The notes below the pieces were generated by a model, which searched no databases, was not told where the DNA came from, and saw only the letters and a list, made by a program, of their open reading frames with translations. Below, in pieces: positions 15,267 to 24,712 of a stretch of 39,862 nucleotides of DNA. Position 1 is the stretch's first letter, and every line of letters starts with the position of its first letter. The position numbers were made by a program, and so were the translations under genes. This DNA is from Symbiobacterium thermophilum (GTDB taxonomy: Bacteria; Bacillota; Sulfobacillia; DYFQ01), in assembly GCA_020725105.1 (NCBI GenBank), contig DYFQ01000028.1:1-39862 (forward strand), given 5' to 3'.

Positions 15267-16454
15267 ATGTCAAGGAAGCCTCTCGTAGCCGTTCTCGCCC
15301 TGGTCTTGCTGGGCGCGCTGGTGCTGGCGGGCTGCCGGCCCGCCGCCGAGCCGGTGATCAAGATCGGCATCAACGCGGAACTTACCGGCGACATCCCGAA
15401 GGTCGGTGAAGGTACCAAGTTCGCGGCCGAACTGTGGCTGGAGGACATCAACAAGGCCGGCGGGCTCGAGGTCGGGGGCAAGAAGTACAAGGTAGTACTG
15501 GCGATCGAGGACAACGAGTCCAAGGCCGAGTCGGCAGCCGCCGCCCAGACCAAGCTCATCACCCAGGACGAGGTGCTGGTCATCGTCGGTCCGCAGGCCT
15601 CCAAGCAGGCCATCCCGGCCGGTGAAGTGGCCAACAACCTCAAGACCCCCATGATCAGCCCGTGGTCCACCAACCCGCGGACCACCGAGAACCGGCCCTG
15701 GGTCTTCCGGGCCTGCTTCCTTGACCCGTTCCAGGGACCGGTCATCGCCAACTTCGTCACCCAGGAGTTCGGCTTCACCAAGGCCGCGGTACTTTACGAC
15801 ATCGCCAGCGACTACCCCAAAGGCCTGGCCGAGTTCTTCAAGCAGGCGTGGGAACAGCTCCACGGTCCGGGTTCGGTGGTGGCCTTCGAGAGCTTCACCA
15901 CCAAGGACCGGGACTTCAGCGCACAACTGACCAAGATTATCGCCTCGGGCGCCGAGTTTCTGTTCACGCCCCAGTACTACGACGAGGTACCCCTCATCGT
16001 CAGGCAGGCCCGCCAGCTGGGCTTTACCAAGCCCATCGTGGGCAGTGACAGCTGGGGTTCGGCCGAACTGGTGAAGCTGGCCGGGCGTGACGTCGTCGGG
16101 CTCTTCTTCACCACCCACTACGCGGCCGCCGGGGCCAAGGGCAAGACCAAGGAGTTCATTGACCGCTACAACGCCAAGTACGGGTACGTGCCGGACGACG
16201 TGGGAGCGCTGACCTGGGACGCCATGCTCATCGTCCAGAAGGCCATCCAGGACTGCGGCCAGATCACCGGCGACCTGGCCAAGGACCGCCAGTGCGTCCG
16301 CGATGCGATGGCCAGGATCAAGGACTTCGAGGGCATCACCGGCAAGATGACCTTCAATGAACAGGGCGACCCCGTCAAGAGCGCCGTCATCGTAAGGATC
16401 AACGAGCAAGGAGAGTTCGAGTTCTACAAGTCGGTCAGCCCGACCGGCCAGTAG
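15267..16454 (+). CDS. livK: Branched-chain amino acid-type ABC transporter substrate-binding lipoprotein
   Basis: The 395-residue protein is a periplasmic-binding protein of the LivJ/LivK class (type I fold), anchored to the membrane by lipid. It has a signal peptide (residues 1-22) and lipobox LVLAGC with Cys23. The mature protein begins with IKIGINAELTGDIPKVGEGTKFAAELWLEDIN, typical of the family, and the second lobe carries QARQLGFTKPIVGSD and LTWDAMLIVQKAI. The ATG has GAGGAGGAGGG upstream. It heads a five-gene transporter operon. Family members bind leucine/isoleucine/valine but also amides, urea or short carboxylates, so the exact ligand is open; the neighbouring deaminases favour an amino acid. 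Confidence 0.93.
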   Translation: MSRKPLVAVLALVLLGALVLAGCRPAAEPVIKIGINAELTGDIPKVGEGTKFAAELWLEDINKAGGLEVGGKKYKVVLAIEDNESKAESAAAAQTKLITQDEVLVIVGPQASKQAIPAGEVANNLKTPMISPWSTNPRTTENRPWVFRACFLDPFQGPVIANFVTQEFGFTKAAVLYDIASDYPKGLAEFFKQAWEQLHGPGSVVAFESFTTKDRDFSAQLTKIIASGAEFLFTPQYYDEVPLIVRQARQLGFTKPIVGSDSWGSAELVKLAGRDVVGLFFTTHYAAAGAKGKTKEFIDRYNAKYGYVPDDVGALTWDAMLIVQKAIQDCGQITGDLAKDRQCVRDAMARIKDFEGITGKMTFNEQGDPVKSAVIVRINEQGEFEFYKSVSPTGQ

Positions 16455-16598
16455 ACCTCGGGGTAGCGAGGACGGAGGGGGAGGACCGGCGGTGGGCCTC
16501 CGACGTCTGGCCCTCCCCCTCACCACGTTCCAGACCTGCCTGCCGCGTCTACCTGGGTGGGATACGGGCGGGACAACGGGAAACGGAGCGGGAGGCGG

Positions 16599-17522
16599 AT
16601 GACCTTCTTCCTGCAGCAGGTGGTCAACGCCCTGCAGTGGGGCAGCTTCTACGCCCTCATCGCCCTGGGCTACTCCATGGTCTACAGCGTGCTGATGCTG
16701 TTCAACTTCGCCCACGGCGACATCTTCATGGTCGGCGCCTACATGGGCTTCTTTGTTGCCACGGGGCTGGTGACGCTCGGCGCCGCCGGCGTCCTGGCCC
16801 TGCCGAGCTGGCTGATCCTGGCGCTGACCATCCTGATGGCCATGTTCTTGACCTCGCTCGTGGGCATGCTGGTGGAGCGGGTCGGTTACCGGCCGCTCAG
16901 GGGGGCGCCCCGGGCCTCGGCCGCGCTCACGGGCCTCATGATCGGCATCATCCTGCAGACCGGCAACCTGGCGTTGCTCGGGGCGCGGCGGCAGACCTTT
17001 CCCGGTCTGATCGACGTCACTAGCTACAAGGTGGCCGGCGTCATCGTCAGCAACAAGGCCCTGATCATCATCACGCTGTCGATCCTGCTGACCCTGGCGC
17101 TGCACCAGTTCGTGCGCCGGACCAAGTGGGGGATGGCCATGCGGGCCATGGCCTACGACTTCGCGGTCGTGCCGCTGATGGGCGTCTCCATCAACACCAT
17201 CGCGCTGCTCACGTTCGGGCTCGGCTCCGCCCTGGCGGCGGTGGCGGGCATCTTCTTCGGCATGGCCTACCCGGTGCTGGAGCCCTACATGGGCTTGCTG
17301 GTGGGCTGGAAGGCTTTCGTGGCCGCCATCCTTGGTGGCAGGGGCTCGGTGCTGGGCGCCGGCCTGGCCGGTTTTCTGCTGGGTTTCATCGAGATCTTCG
17401 TGGCGGCGGTCTTCCCCTCCACCCTGCGGGACGTGATCGCCTACTCCATCATCCTGGTGATCCTGACCTTCCGGCCGTACGGCTTCTTCGGCGAGCCCTA
17501 CAGCGCCCAGCTCAGGCTGTAG
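16599..17522 (+). CDS. livH: Branched-chain amino acid ABC transporter permease LivH
   Basis: The 307-residue integral membrane protein has about eight hydrophobic helices and the LivH start (QQVVNALQWGSFYALIALGYSMVYSVLMLFNFAHGDIFMVGAY), including the conserved NFAHGD motif. The cytoplasmic coupling region is KWGMAMRAMAYDFAVVPLMGVSINTI, and VGWKAFVAAILGGRGSVLGA is the second family signature. The ATG at 16599 has GGGAGG upstream; a GTG 14 codons earlier is in frame but has no ribosome site. A gap of about 145 bases separates it from livK, larger than the other gaps in this operon. Confidence 0.94.
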   Translation: MTFFLQQVVNALQWGSFYALIALGYSMVYSVLMLFNFAHGDIFMVGAYMGFFVATGLVTLGAAGVLALPSWLILALTILMAMFLTSLVGMLVERVGYRPLRGAPRASAALTGLMIGIILQTGNLALLGARRQTFPGLIDVTSYKVAGVIVSNKALIIITLSILLTLALHQFVRRTKWGMAMRAMAYDFAVVPLMGVSINTIALLTFGLGSALAAVAGIFFGMAYPVLEPYMGLLVGWKAFVAAILGGRGSVLGAGLAGFLLGFIEIFVAAVFPSTLRDVIAYSIILVILTFRPYGFFGEPYSAQLRL

Positions 17523-17570
17523 GCGTGGCGGACGGGCCGCGAAGGCGGAGACCTGACACGAGGGATCGGC

Positions 17571-18911
17571 ATGGACACTGAAGCGAGAGGCGCGACCGCG
17601 GCCGGCCCCAGGGCGGCCGCCCGCAGGTGGACGGCGGCGACACGGGCCCTGTTCGGTGAGGTGCCGGCCTTCGGCTGGCTCCTGGGGGCGCTGGCGGCGG
17701 TCCTGGCCGAGTACTTCGTGGGCCGCCCGCTGGCCCGGGCCCTGGGCATCGGAAGAATCCCGTTGCTCTTCGGCGTGGACGTGGCGCTGCGCGACCCCTG
17801 GCTGCTCCCGGGAACGGTCGCCTACATGCTGCTGGTATACGCGCTCCCGGCCGCCGCGGTGGCCCGGCTCAGCGTGACGGTGGCACGGGGGATCACCGAG
17901 AGGCTACTGCGACTGCCGGTAGGGCTGTCGGTCCTGGTGCACCTGGGGCTGCTCTACGCCGGCCTGCACCTGTGGGCCGGCATCAACGACTACCGGCTGC
18001 TGGTGACCAGGCTGGCCCTCATTGCCATCATGGTGACCATCAGCCTGAACGTGGTCAACGGCTACATGGGTGAGTTCTCCTGTTCCCACCCGGGGTTCAT
18101 GGCCCTGGGCGCCTACGTATCCTCCATCATCACCGTGCTCTTCTTCGTGCACGACAGCGTCCTCGGGCCACCCCTTCTCCCAACGGCCGTCGGTCCGTTC
18201 TTGTTCCCGCTGGCCCTCATCGCCGGTGGCGCCGCGGCTGCCGTGGGCTCGCTCGCCGTGGCGCTGCCCTCTTTCCGGACCAGGGGTGATTACCTGGCCA
18301 TCATCTCGCTGGCCTTCATGTTCATCGTTAAGAGCACCATCGAGAACGTGCAGCTGATCGGCGGTTCCCGCGGGTTCATGAACCAGCCCGACTGGGCGGG
18401 CCTGCCGACCGTTTTCGTGTGGGCGGTGCTCTGCGTGGCCGTCACCAACAACTTCGTCCGCTCCACTCTCGGCAAGGCACTGAACGCCGTACGCGACGAC
18501 GAGACGGCGGCCGCCCACATGACCGTGAACACCAGGCGCACCAAGATGGTGGCCTTCGTGTTCGCCGCCTTCTGGGCGGGGGTGGCGGGCGGGCTGTTCG
18601 CCCACGTGATGCGTTACGTGAACCCGGGCACCTTCGGCGTCCAGAAGCTGGCCGAGGTCCTGGCCATGCTCTACTTCGGCGGCCTGAACTCCGTCATCGG
18701 GTCCATCGTGGGCGCCGTGGGCTTCACGCTGTTCAGCGAGGCGTTGCGGCCACTGCAGATCTACAAGTGGATCATCATCCCCGTCCTGCTGATCCTGGTC
18801 ATGATCTACCGGCCGACGGGGCTCATCGCCTTCCGGGAGTTTGACATCACCAGGCTCGTGAAACCACGTGAGAAGCCGGGGAAGGTCGAACATGTCGCTG
18901 CTGCGGATTGA
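17571..18911 (+). CDS. livM: Branched-chain amino acid ABC transporter permease LivM
   Basis: This 446-residue polytopic protein is the second permease subunit. The LivM core begins near residue 130 (YRLLVTRLALIAIMVTISLNVVNGYMGEFSCSHPGFMALGAY) and includes TRGDYLAIISLAFMFIVK, LGKALNAVRDDETAAAHMTVNTRRTKMVAFV (coupling helix) and KLAEVLAMLYFGGLNSVIGSIVGA. The N-terminal 130 residues add extra membrane segments, making it longer than the usual 300-420. The 3' end overlaps the start of livG by 20 bases, so translation is coupled. Confidence 0.93.
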   Translation: MDTEARGATAAGPRAAARRWTAATRALFGEVPAFGWLLGALAAVLAEYFVGRPLARALGIGRIPLLFGVDVALRDPWLLPGTVAYMLLVYALPAAAVARLSVTVARGITERLLRLPVGLSVLVHLGLLYAGLHLWAGINDYRLLVTRLALIAIMVTISLNVVNGYMGEFSCSHPGFMALGAYVSSIITVLFFVHDSVLGPPLLPTAVGPFLFPLALIAGGAAAAVGSLAVALPSFRTRGDYLAIISLAFMFIVKSTIENVQLIGGSRGFMNQPDWAGLPTVFVWAVLCVAVTNNFVRSTLGKALNAVRDDETAAAHMTVNTRRTKMVAFVFAAFWAGVAGGLFAHVMRYVNPGTFGVQKLAEVLAMLYFGGLNSVIGSIVGAVGFTLFSEALRPLQIYKWIIIPVLLILVMIYRPTGLIAFREFDITRLVKPREKPGKVEHVAAAD

Positions 18912-19661
18912 CAATATGACCCACTACTTCGGTGGCCTGCGGGCGGTCCACGACTACTCGCTCCGCATCGGGCCGGGCCAGATCCGGGGGCTCATCGGGC
19001 CCAACGGGGCGGGCAAGACCACCATCTTCAACCTGATCACCGGCATCTACCGGCCCACCTCGGGGACCATCGTCTTCGACGGCCAGAACATCGTGGGGCT
19101 ACAGCCGCACCAGGTGGCGGCCATGGGCATCGGCCGGACCTTCCAGAACATGCGGCTGTGGCGGCACATGACGGTACTGGACCACGTCAAGCTGGCCCGC
19201 TACGCCAGGCTCACCTACGGGCTGATGGGGGCGTTTTTCGGCACGCCCCGCCGCCAGCGGGAGGAGGCGGAGACCGAGGAACTGGCCTACCGGCTGCTGG
19301 AGCTGGTGGGGGTGGCCCGCTTCGCCGGGCAGGTGGTCACCGGCCTGCCCTACGGGGCCCAGCGCCGGGTGGAACTGGCCCGGGCCCTGGCGATGGAGCC
19401 CAAGGTGCTCTTGCTGGACGAGCCCACCGCCGGCATGAACCCCGAAGAGATGCTCCAGATGGTGCAGATCATCCGGCGGGTCCACAAGGACCTGGGGATG
19501 GCCATCTTCCTCATCGAGCACCGGATGCGGGTGGTCATGGACCTCTGCCAGGTCATCCAGACCCTGGTCTTCGGCCAGGTCATCGCCGAGGGCACGCCGG
19601 ACGAGATCCGGAACAACCCGCAGGTCATCGACGCCTACCTCGGCAAGGAGGTGGTGACCTG

Positions 19662-19662
<1 letters not shown>
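18892..19662 (+). CDS. livG: Branched-chain amino acid ABC transporter ATPase LivG
   Basis: This 256-residue ATPase energises the LivHM permease. The Walker A motif is GPNGAGKT at about residues 37-44; Walker B is VLLLDEPTAGMNP; the signature region is the degenerate PYGAQRRVELARAL typical of LivG rather than LSGGQ. IGRTFQNMRLWRHMTVLDH is the Q-loop region and FLIEHRMRVVMDLC carries the switch histidine. The ATG at 18892 lies inside the end of livM. The stop shares one base with the livF ATG (TGATG). Confidence 0.95.
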
Positions 19663-20375
<713 letters not shown>

Positions 20376-20376
20376 C

Positions 20377-20402
20377 CGCGCACCCCGGAACGCCGGAGCG
20401 CG
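20377..20402. terminator. Possible bidirectional terminator hairpin
   Basis: CCGG-AACG-CCGG (20385-20396) is flanked by CGCG on both sides, between two convergent genes. It lacks T runs, so support comes mainly from position. Confidence 0.35.
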
Positions 20403-20423
20403 CCGTCCGAGGTGCCGCACCCC

Positions 20424-21458
20424 TCAGGCGGAGGAAAGGATGGCGGCCAACCGGTCGCGGGGTAGATTGCCGCCGCTCAGCATCAGCCCGACCCGGCGCC
20501 CCCGGACCCGGTCGGGCGACTTCAACGCCGCGGCCAGGGCGGCGGCGCCGGCCTCCTCGGCCACCTGGCGGGCCGTGTCAAGCAGCAACCGGATGGCCGC
20601 CCGCATCTCCCCGTCGGAAACCAGGACGAAGTCGTCAAGGTACCGCCGGAGGATGGCCACCGGGTAGGCATAGGCGACCCGGGTGGCCAGGCCCTCGGCC
20701 ACCGTGGCCGCCTCCGGGGTCGAGACCACCCGACCGGTGCGCCAGGACTCGTAGACCGAGGGGGCCCCCGCGGCCTGGACGGCCACGACCTCAAGGTCCG
20801 GGTTGACGGCCTTGGCGACGATGCTCGCGCCGCAGGCGCCGCTGCCGGCCCCCACCGGCACAAACAGCACCTCCAGGTCGGGAACCCGGCGCAGCAACTC
20901 CAGGGTGGCGGTGGCGACCCCGGCGATGAGCAGCGGCTCGCGGACGGGGTGGACGTATCTGTAACCGCGCTCGGCGGCGAAGGCCTCGGCGGACTCCCTG
21001 GCCTCGTCGAAGTCGCGGCCCACCTCCACGACTTTCGCTCCCAGCCGCCGGATGGCGGACGCCTTGACCGGGTTCGGACGCTCGGGCATGTAGATATAGG
21101 CCGACACGCCAAACAGGCGGGCGGCATAGGCGATGGACTGGCCGTGGTTGCCGGTGGAGGCCGTCACGAACGCCTCCGGGCGGCCGTCCTCGGGCAGGCC
21201 GCGCTCGGTGGCGATCAGGTTCACCCCGCCCCGCACCTTGAAGGCCCCGATGGGCTGCAGGTTCTCGCACTTCACGTGGACCTCGGTACCGAGCGCCTCT
21301 TCCAGGGCCGGCGGCCGCAGCACCGGGGTTTCGTCAAGGTACGGGCGGATGGTCACCTCCGCCCGGAGGACGTCTCGCAGGGTCGGCACCGGCAGGCCGT
21401 CCACCATGCCCGCGTCCACGGCCTCGGTGCCCGGGACCGTCTCAAGGGACACGCCCAT
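20424..21458 (-). CDS. Threonine dehydratase-like PLP enzyme (fold type II)
   Basis: The 344-residue enzyme shows the fold II PLP-lyase motifs: Lys74 in PIGAFKVRGG binds the cofactor, TASTGNHGQSIAYAA is the phosphate and substrate loop, and VPVGAGSGACGAS is the glycine loop. It is a likely threonine/serine ammonia-lyase without an ACT domain. The sequence differs clearly from the enzyme at 12111-13082, so the two are not recent copies; this one has an extra N-terminal segment of some 25 residues. The ATG at 21458 shares one base with the stop of the alcohol dehydrogenase gene, with GGAAAGGGTG upstream, so the pair is translationally coupled. An aldehyde- or hydroxyacid-forming pathway from threonine would fit, as inference. 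Confidence 0.88.
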   Translation of the reverse strand: MGVSLETVPGTEAVDAGMVDGLPVPTLRDVLRAEVTIRPYLDETPVLRPPALEEALGTEVHVKCENLQPIGAFKVRGGVNLIATERGLPEDGRPEAFVTASTGNHGQSIAYAARLFGVSAYIYMPERPNPVKASAIRRLGAKVVEVGRDFDEARESAEAFAAERGYRYVHPVREPLLIAGVATATLELLRRVPDLEVLFVPVGAGSGACGASIVAKAVNPDLEVVAVQAAGAPSVYESWRTGRVVSTPEAATVAEGLATRVAYAYPVAILRRYLDDFVLVSDGEMRAAIRLLLDTARQVAEEAGAAALAAALKSPDRVRGRRVGLMLSGGNLPRDRLAAILSSA

Positions 21459-22528
21459 CACCCTTTCCGCGACTGGGTCTCCTGTGCCACGGCCAGCACG
21501 GCGGCGCCGCCGACGGCTCCGGACTTCAGGTCCCGGAGGGCCAGGTTGGCCTCGGAGAACGGGTAGACCCTGACCTCGGTACGGACGGGAATCTCGGCGG
21601 CCAGGCGCATGAACTCCTCGGCGTCGCGGCGGGTGACGTTGGCCACGCTCAACAGGGTGCGCTCGCCGTAGATCAGCCGGTAGGGGAAGGAGGGGATGTC
21701 CGTCATGTGGATGGCGTTGATGGCCACGGTACCGCCGGGGCGCACCGCGCGCAGCGCCGCCGGCACCAGTTCCCCGGCGGGAGCGAAGATGATGGCCCGG
21801 TCGGCCTCGGGCGGGCCGCCGGGCTGTGAGGGGGCCACCGGCTCGGCGCCGGAGGCCCCCGGCCCCAGGGGGGCCGGGCCGGCCCAGGTGGCTCCGAGGG
21901 TACGGGCCAGGCGCTGGTGGGCCGGGCTCCGGGTGTAGACGACGACATCGCAGCCCCAGTATCGGGCCACCTGGATCACCAGGTGGGCCGAGGCGCCGAA
22001 ACCGAACAGCGCCAGCCGCTCACCCCGGCGCAACCGGCTCAACCGCAGCGACCGGTAACCTATCACCCCGGCGCACAGAAGCGGCGCGGCCTCCACGGCG
22101 GAAAAGGTATCCGGGATGGGCACCGTGAAGGCGGCCGGGGCAACGATAGCCTCCGCGTATCCACCGTTCCGGTGCAGGCCCGTGAACTCAGGCCGCTCGC
22201 ACAGGTTCTCTTCGCCACGCCGGCAGGGGCCGCACCGGCCGCAGGCCTGGTAGAGCCAGTAGACGCCGCGGCGTTCGCCCCGCCGGACCCCTTCGACCCC
22301 CGCTCCCACCGCGTCGACCACGCCCACCACCTGGTGTCCGGGGACGATGGGCAGGACCGGCAGGTCAAGGTCGCCCTCGACCGTGTGCAGGTCGGTCCGG
22401 CAGACGCCGCAGGCCTCGATCCGCAGGCGCACCTGGCCCGGGCCGGGCCGCGGCTCGGGCGACTCGGCGAGGACCAATGGCTGGCCGGCGACGTCTGCCG
22501 GGCGGTGCAAGAGCCACGCGCGGACCAC
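21458..22528 (-). CDS. Zinc-dependent alcohol dehydrogenase family protein
   Basis: The 356-residue enzyme belongs to the medium-chain dehydrogenase family. The catalytic zinc ligands are in ACGVCRTDLH and VPGHQVVG; the latter has Gln in place of the usual Glu, as in the AdhA/YahK-type group. The structural zinc loop is CGRCGPCRRGEENLC. The nucleotide-binding region (RRGERLALFGFGASAHLVIQVARY) has GFGAS in the Rossmann loop. A Pro/Gly/Ala-rich insert of about 25 residues (near 220-245) lengthens the protein slightly. The GTG start has a near-perfect AAGGAGGG ribosome site. It is the first gene of a two-gene minus-strand unit with the PLP enzyme. Confidence 0.9.
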   Translation of the reverse strand: MVRAWLLHRPADVAGQPLVLAESPEPRPGPGQVRLRIEACGVCRTDLHTVEGDLDLPVLPIVPGHQVVGVVDAVGAGVEGVRRGERRGVYWLYQACGRCGPCRRGEENLCERPEFTGLHRNGGYAEAIVAPAAFTVPIPDTFSAVEAAPLLCAGVIGYRSLRLSRLRRGERLALFGFGASAHLVIQVARYWGCDVVVYTRSPAHQRLARTLGATWAGPAPLGPGASGAEPVAPSQPGGPPEADRAIIFAPAGELVPAALRAVRPGGTVAINAIHMTDIPSFPYRLIYGERTLLSVANVTRRDAEEFMRLAAEIPVRTEVRVYPFSEANLALRDLKSGAVGGAAVLAVAQETQSRKG

Positions 22529-22661
22529 ACGTTCCCTCCTTCAATGCAAGCCTACCACGCGGGCCAAGGGTTTCAGCAAGAAAACGGCGCGGAGCCGTCG
22601 TACAGGAGACTCAGGACCCCCGGGCGCTCGGGCCGCGGGGTCCGAAGGGCAGGAGTGACGC

Positions 22662-23243
22662 ATGCTCGTTGGCATCATGGTCTTTAGCGACGTGGAGGTC
22701 CTGGATTTCGCGGGCCCCTACGAAGTCTTTGCCGCTGCCGCCCACAGGATTCCGGGGCTGCAGGTACTCACGGTCGGGCCAGCGGAACGGGTGCGCTGCC
22801 GCGGTGGACTGGTGGTCGTGCCTGACTGGAAACCAGGGGAGGACGCGGGGCGACACACGCACTGGGACGTGGTGATCGTCCCGGGCGGACCCGGCGCCCG
22901 CCACCCGTCCGCCGAACGGGATTGGGCCGTCCGTTTCGTGGCCGATCAGTGGAGCGCCGGCGCCACGGTGGCCTCGGTCTGCACCGGGCTGTACATCCTG
23001 GCCGAGGCCGGAATCGCCGCCGGACGGCCGGTCACCACTCACTTCCGGGCCGTGGACGATGTGGCCCGGATGTATCCCGGCCTTGAGGTGGTACGGGAGC
23101 GGGTGGTGGATAGCGGCAGGCTCCTCACGGCAGGCGGGGTCGCGTGCGGCGTCGACCTGGCCCTGCACCTGGTGGCCCGGACCTGGGGGACTGATCTGGC
23201 CGGAGTTCTGGCCGAGAACATGGAGTGGCCGGTAACTGGTTGA
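22662..23243 (+). CDS. DJ-1/PfpI family protein
   Basis: The 193-residue protein has the class I amidotransferase-like fold of the DJ-1/PfpI family. The start (MLVGIMVFSDVEVLDFAGPYEVFAAA) is typical of the isonitrile hydratase / AraC-regulator N-domain subgroup. The nucleophile elbow is ASVCTGLYILAEAG with Cys at about residue 108, and PGGPGARHP lies before it. THFRAVDDVAR and TAGGVACGVDLALHLV are further subgroup motifs. There is no C-terminal AraC helix-turn-helix. The ATG has GGCAGGAGTGA upstream. It is divergent from the alcohol dehydrogenase gene; its substrate is unknown. Confidence 0.87.
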   Translation: MLVGIMVFSDVEVLDFAGPYEVFAAAAHRIPGLQVLTVGPAERVRCRGGLVVVPDWKPGEDAGRHTHWDVVIVPGGPGARHPSAERDWAVRFVADQWSAGATVASVCTGLYILAEAGIAAGRPVTTHFRAVDDVARMYPGLEVVRERVVDSGRLLTAGGVACGVDLALHLVARTWGTDLAGVLAENMEWPVTG

Positions 23244-23264
23244 CACCCCGTGCTCGTCCCGAGG

Positions 23265-23520
23265 TCAAGGCCGTGTGAGCAGGCCCGCGATCAGGAAGCG
23301 GGCCGCCCCCTGCCGGTGAGCGCCGGGAGTTGCCGGCCGGACCGAGACATCGAGCCCGCCGGGTCCAAGCAAGCCTGCCAGCTCTTGGGCGAACGGCTCG
23401 GCGAACCAATCCCCCAGGGCCCACACCACCGATCCGGTGACCACCACCAACCTGCCGACGACGGCGCCGACGCCTGAGGGGCTCGCTCCCAGGACTTTCT
23501 CCTGGAACCGAAGAAATAAT
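23265..23520 (-). pseudogene. Possible remnant of a ROK-family kinase C-terminus
   Basis: On the minus strand a frame open from about 23520 reads GVGAVVGRLVVVTGSVVWALGDWFAEPFAQEL and ends GAARFLIAGLL. This resembles the C-terminal part of ROK sugar kinases/repressors (LVxVLxPExVVLGGGVAxALGDLF...PL...GAAxLA), with a gap where the PE-VVLGG strand should be. No N-terminal half is present. It occupies the otherwise empty 300-base gap between the DJ-1 and enoyl-CoA hydratase genes. The match is by eye and weak. Confidence 0.35.
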
Positions 23521-23552
23521 CACTCAAGTGTTCGCGGGAGGAGTGAGTGGCG

Positions 23553-24371
23553 ATGTCACACCAGCAAGGCTCGGACGTCCTGACTTTTGACGTAAGGGCC
23601 GGCGTTGCCACCGCCGCGCTGGCGAGGCCGGCAGCGTACAACGCCCTCGACCTGGACCTGACCGCTGCTCTGGTCGGCCGGGTGGAAGAGTGTCGCGAGC
23701 GGGACGACGTCCGGGCCGTGGTCATCACCGGCTCCGGTCGGGCTTTCTGCGCGGGAGGCGATATGCGGGTGACCGCCTCTCATCAACCCCGGCCTGACCG
23801 CTACCTGCGAGAGCTGACCAAGTACCTTCACCGGCTCATCGCCGACCTGAGGGCGCTGCCCAAGCCCGTCCTGGCGGCGGTGAACGGGGCCGCCGTGGGG
23901 GCCGGATTCAGCCTGGCCATGGCCTGCGACCTCAGGATCGCCGCGGAGAGCGCCTACTTCAAGCAGGCCTACACCAGCATCGGCCTGGTCCCCGACGGCG
24001 GCTGGTCGACGTTCGTGCCGGCGGCCATCGGCTACGCGCGGGCGTCTCACCTCCTGCTCCTGGACCCCCAGGTTCCGGCGGCAACGGCCCTTCAATGGGG
24101 CCTGGTGGACGAGGTGGTCCCCGACGCGGTGTTGCCGGAGCGAGCCCGAGAGCTGGCCGACAGGCTGGCAGCCGGCCCGGCTGCCGCTTACGCGCGCGGG
24201 AAGCAACTGATCACCGCCGGCAGCTTGGCGCACCTGCACGACGGCTTGGAGATGGAGCGCGAGTTCATCGTGCGGGTTGCCGCCGGCCGGGAGTTCGCCG
24301 AAGGCGTCCGCGCCTTTCTGGAAAAGCGGGCCCCCGACTTCAGGGGAGTCGGTGGTCCCGGCGGCGCTTGA
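23553..24371 (+). CDS. Enoyl-CoA hydratase/isomerase family protein
   Basis: A crotonase-fold enzyme of 272 residues that hydrates or isomerises acyl-CoA double bonds. The oxyanion-hole segments are SGRAFCAGGDMR (about 60-71) and VNGAAVGAGFSLAMACDLRIAAE (about 110-132). The GLVPDGGWSTFVP motif carries an Asp where hydratases often have Glu, as in PaaG-type isomerases. The ATG at 23553 lies nine bases after GGGAGGAG; a GTG at 23547 is too close to it. The region before it holds only a possible kinase remnant. A role in fatty or aromatic acid degradation is likely and would fit the acyl-CoA ligase at the left edge. Confidence 0.9.
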   Translation: MSHQQGSDVLTFDVRAGVATAALARPAAYNALDLDLTAALVGRVEECRERDDVRAVVITGSGRAFCAGGDMRVTASHQPRPDRYLRELTKYLHRLIADLRALPKPVLAAVNGAAVGAGFSLAMACDLRIAAESAYFKQAYTSIGLVPDGGWSTFVPAAIGYARASHLLLLDPQVPAATALQWGLVDEVVPDAVLPERARELADRLAAGPAAAYARGKQLITAGSLAHLHDGLEMEREFIVRVAAGREFAEGVRAFLEKRAPDFRGVGGPGGA

Positions 24372-24413
24372 CCTGTACGACGCCCTGGCCGAAAAGATCG
24401 GCTGCCGACGTCG

Positions 24414-24712
24414 CTACCCGGCTTGGCCGCCCGCCCGAGACGGTGCGGCGGGAGGCGCGGCAACCGTTCCGCGCCGGCCTCGCCAGGCTTCCGGAGGTGT
24501 TCGGCGACCGAGCGGCTGCCGACCGCGAGTTCGACCGGGGAGGTCGCGGCCATGTGCGCGCTGCGCCTGCGGGGGAGGGAGTTGTCGTGGGCTACCAGAG
24601 CCGCTCGCGTAGTTATCTCTTGATGCCCAGCCCGACCATGACCGATGCCGAGGTGCAGGTATTCCTCGAGGCGCTCGACCGGGCCATTCGCCGGCTGGGG
24701 CAACAGGCGTGA
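24414..24712 (+). pseudogene. Fragment resembling the C-terminal end of a larger enzyme
   Basis: After the hydratase stop a different frame gives, near its end, YQSRSRSYLLMPSPTMTDAEVQVFLEALDRAIRRLGQ and stops at 24712. This has the look of the final strand and helix of a fold type I PLP enzyme such as a class III aminotransferase. No N-terminal part exists in the window. The stop overlaps the MFS start (GTGA), so reading of this stretch could still serve coupling. Identification is tentative. Confidence 0.3.
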
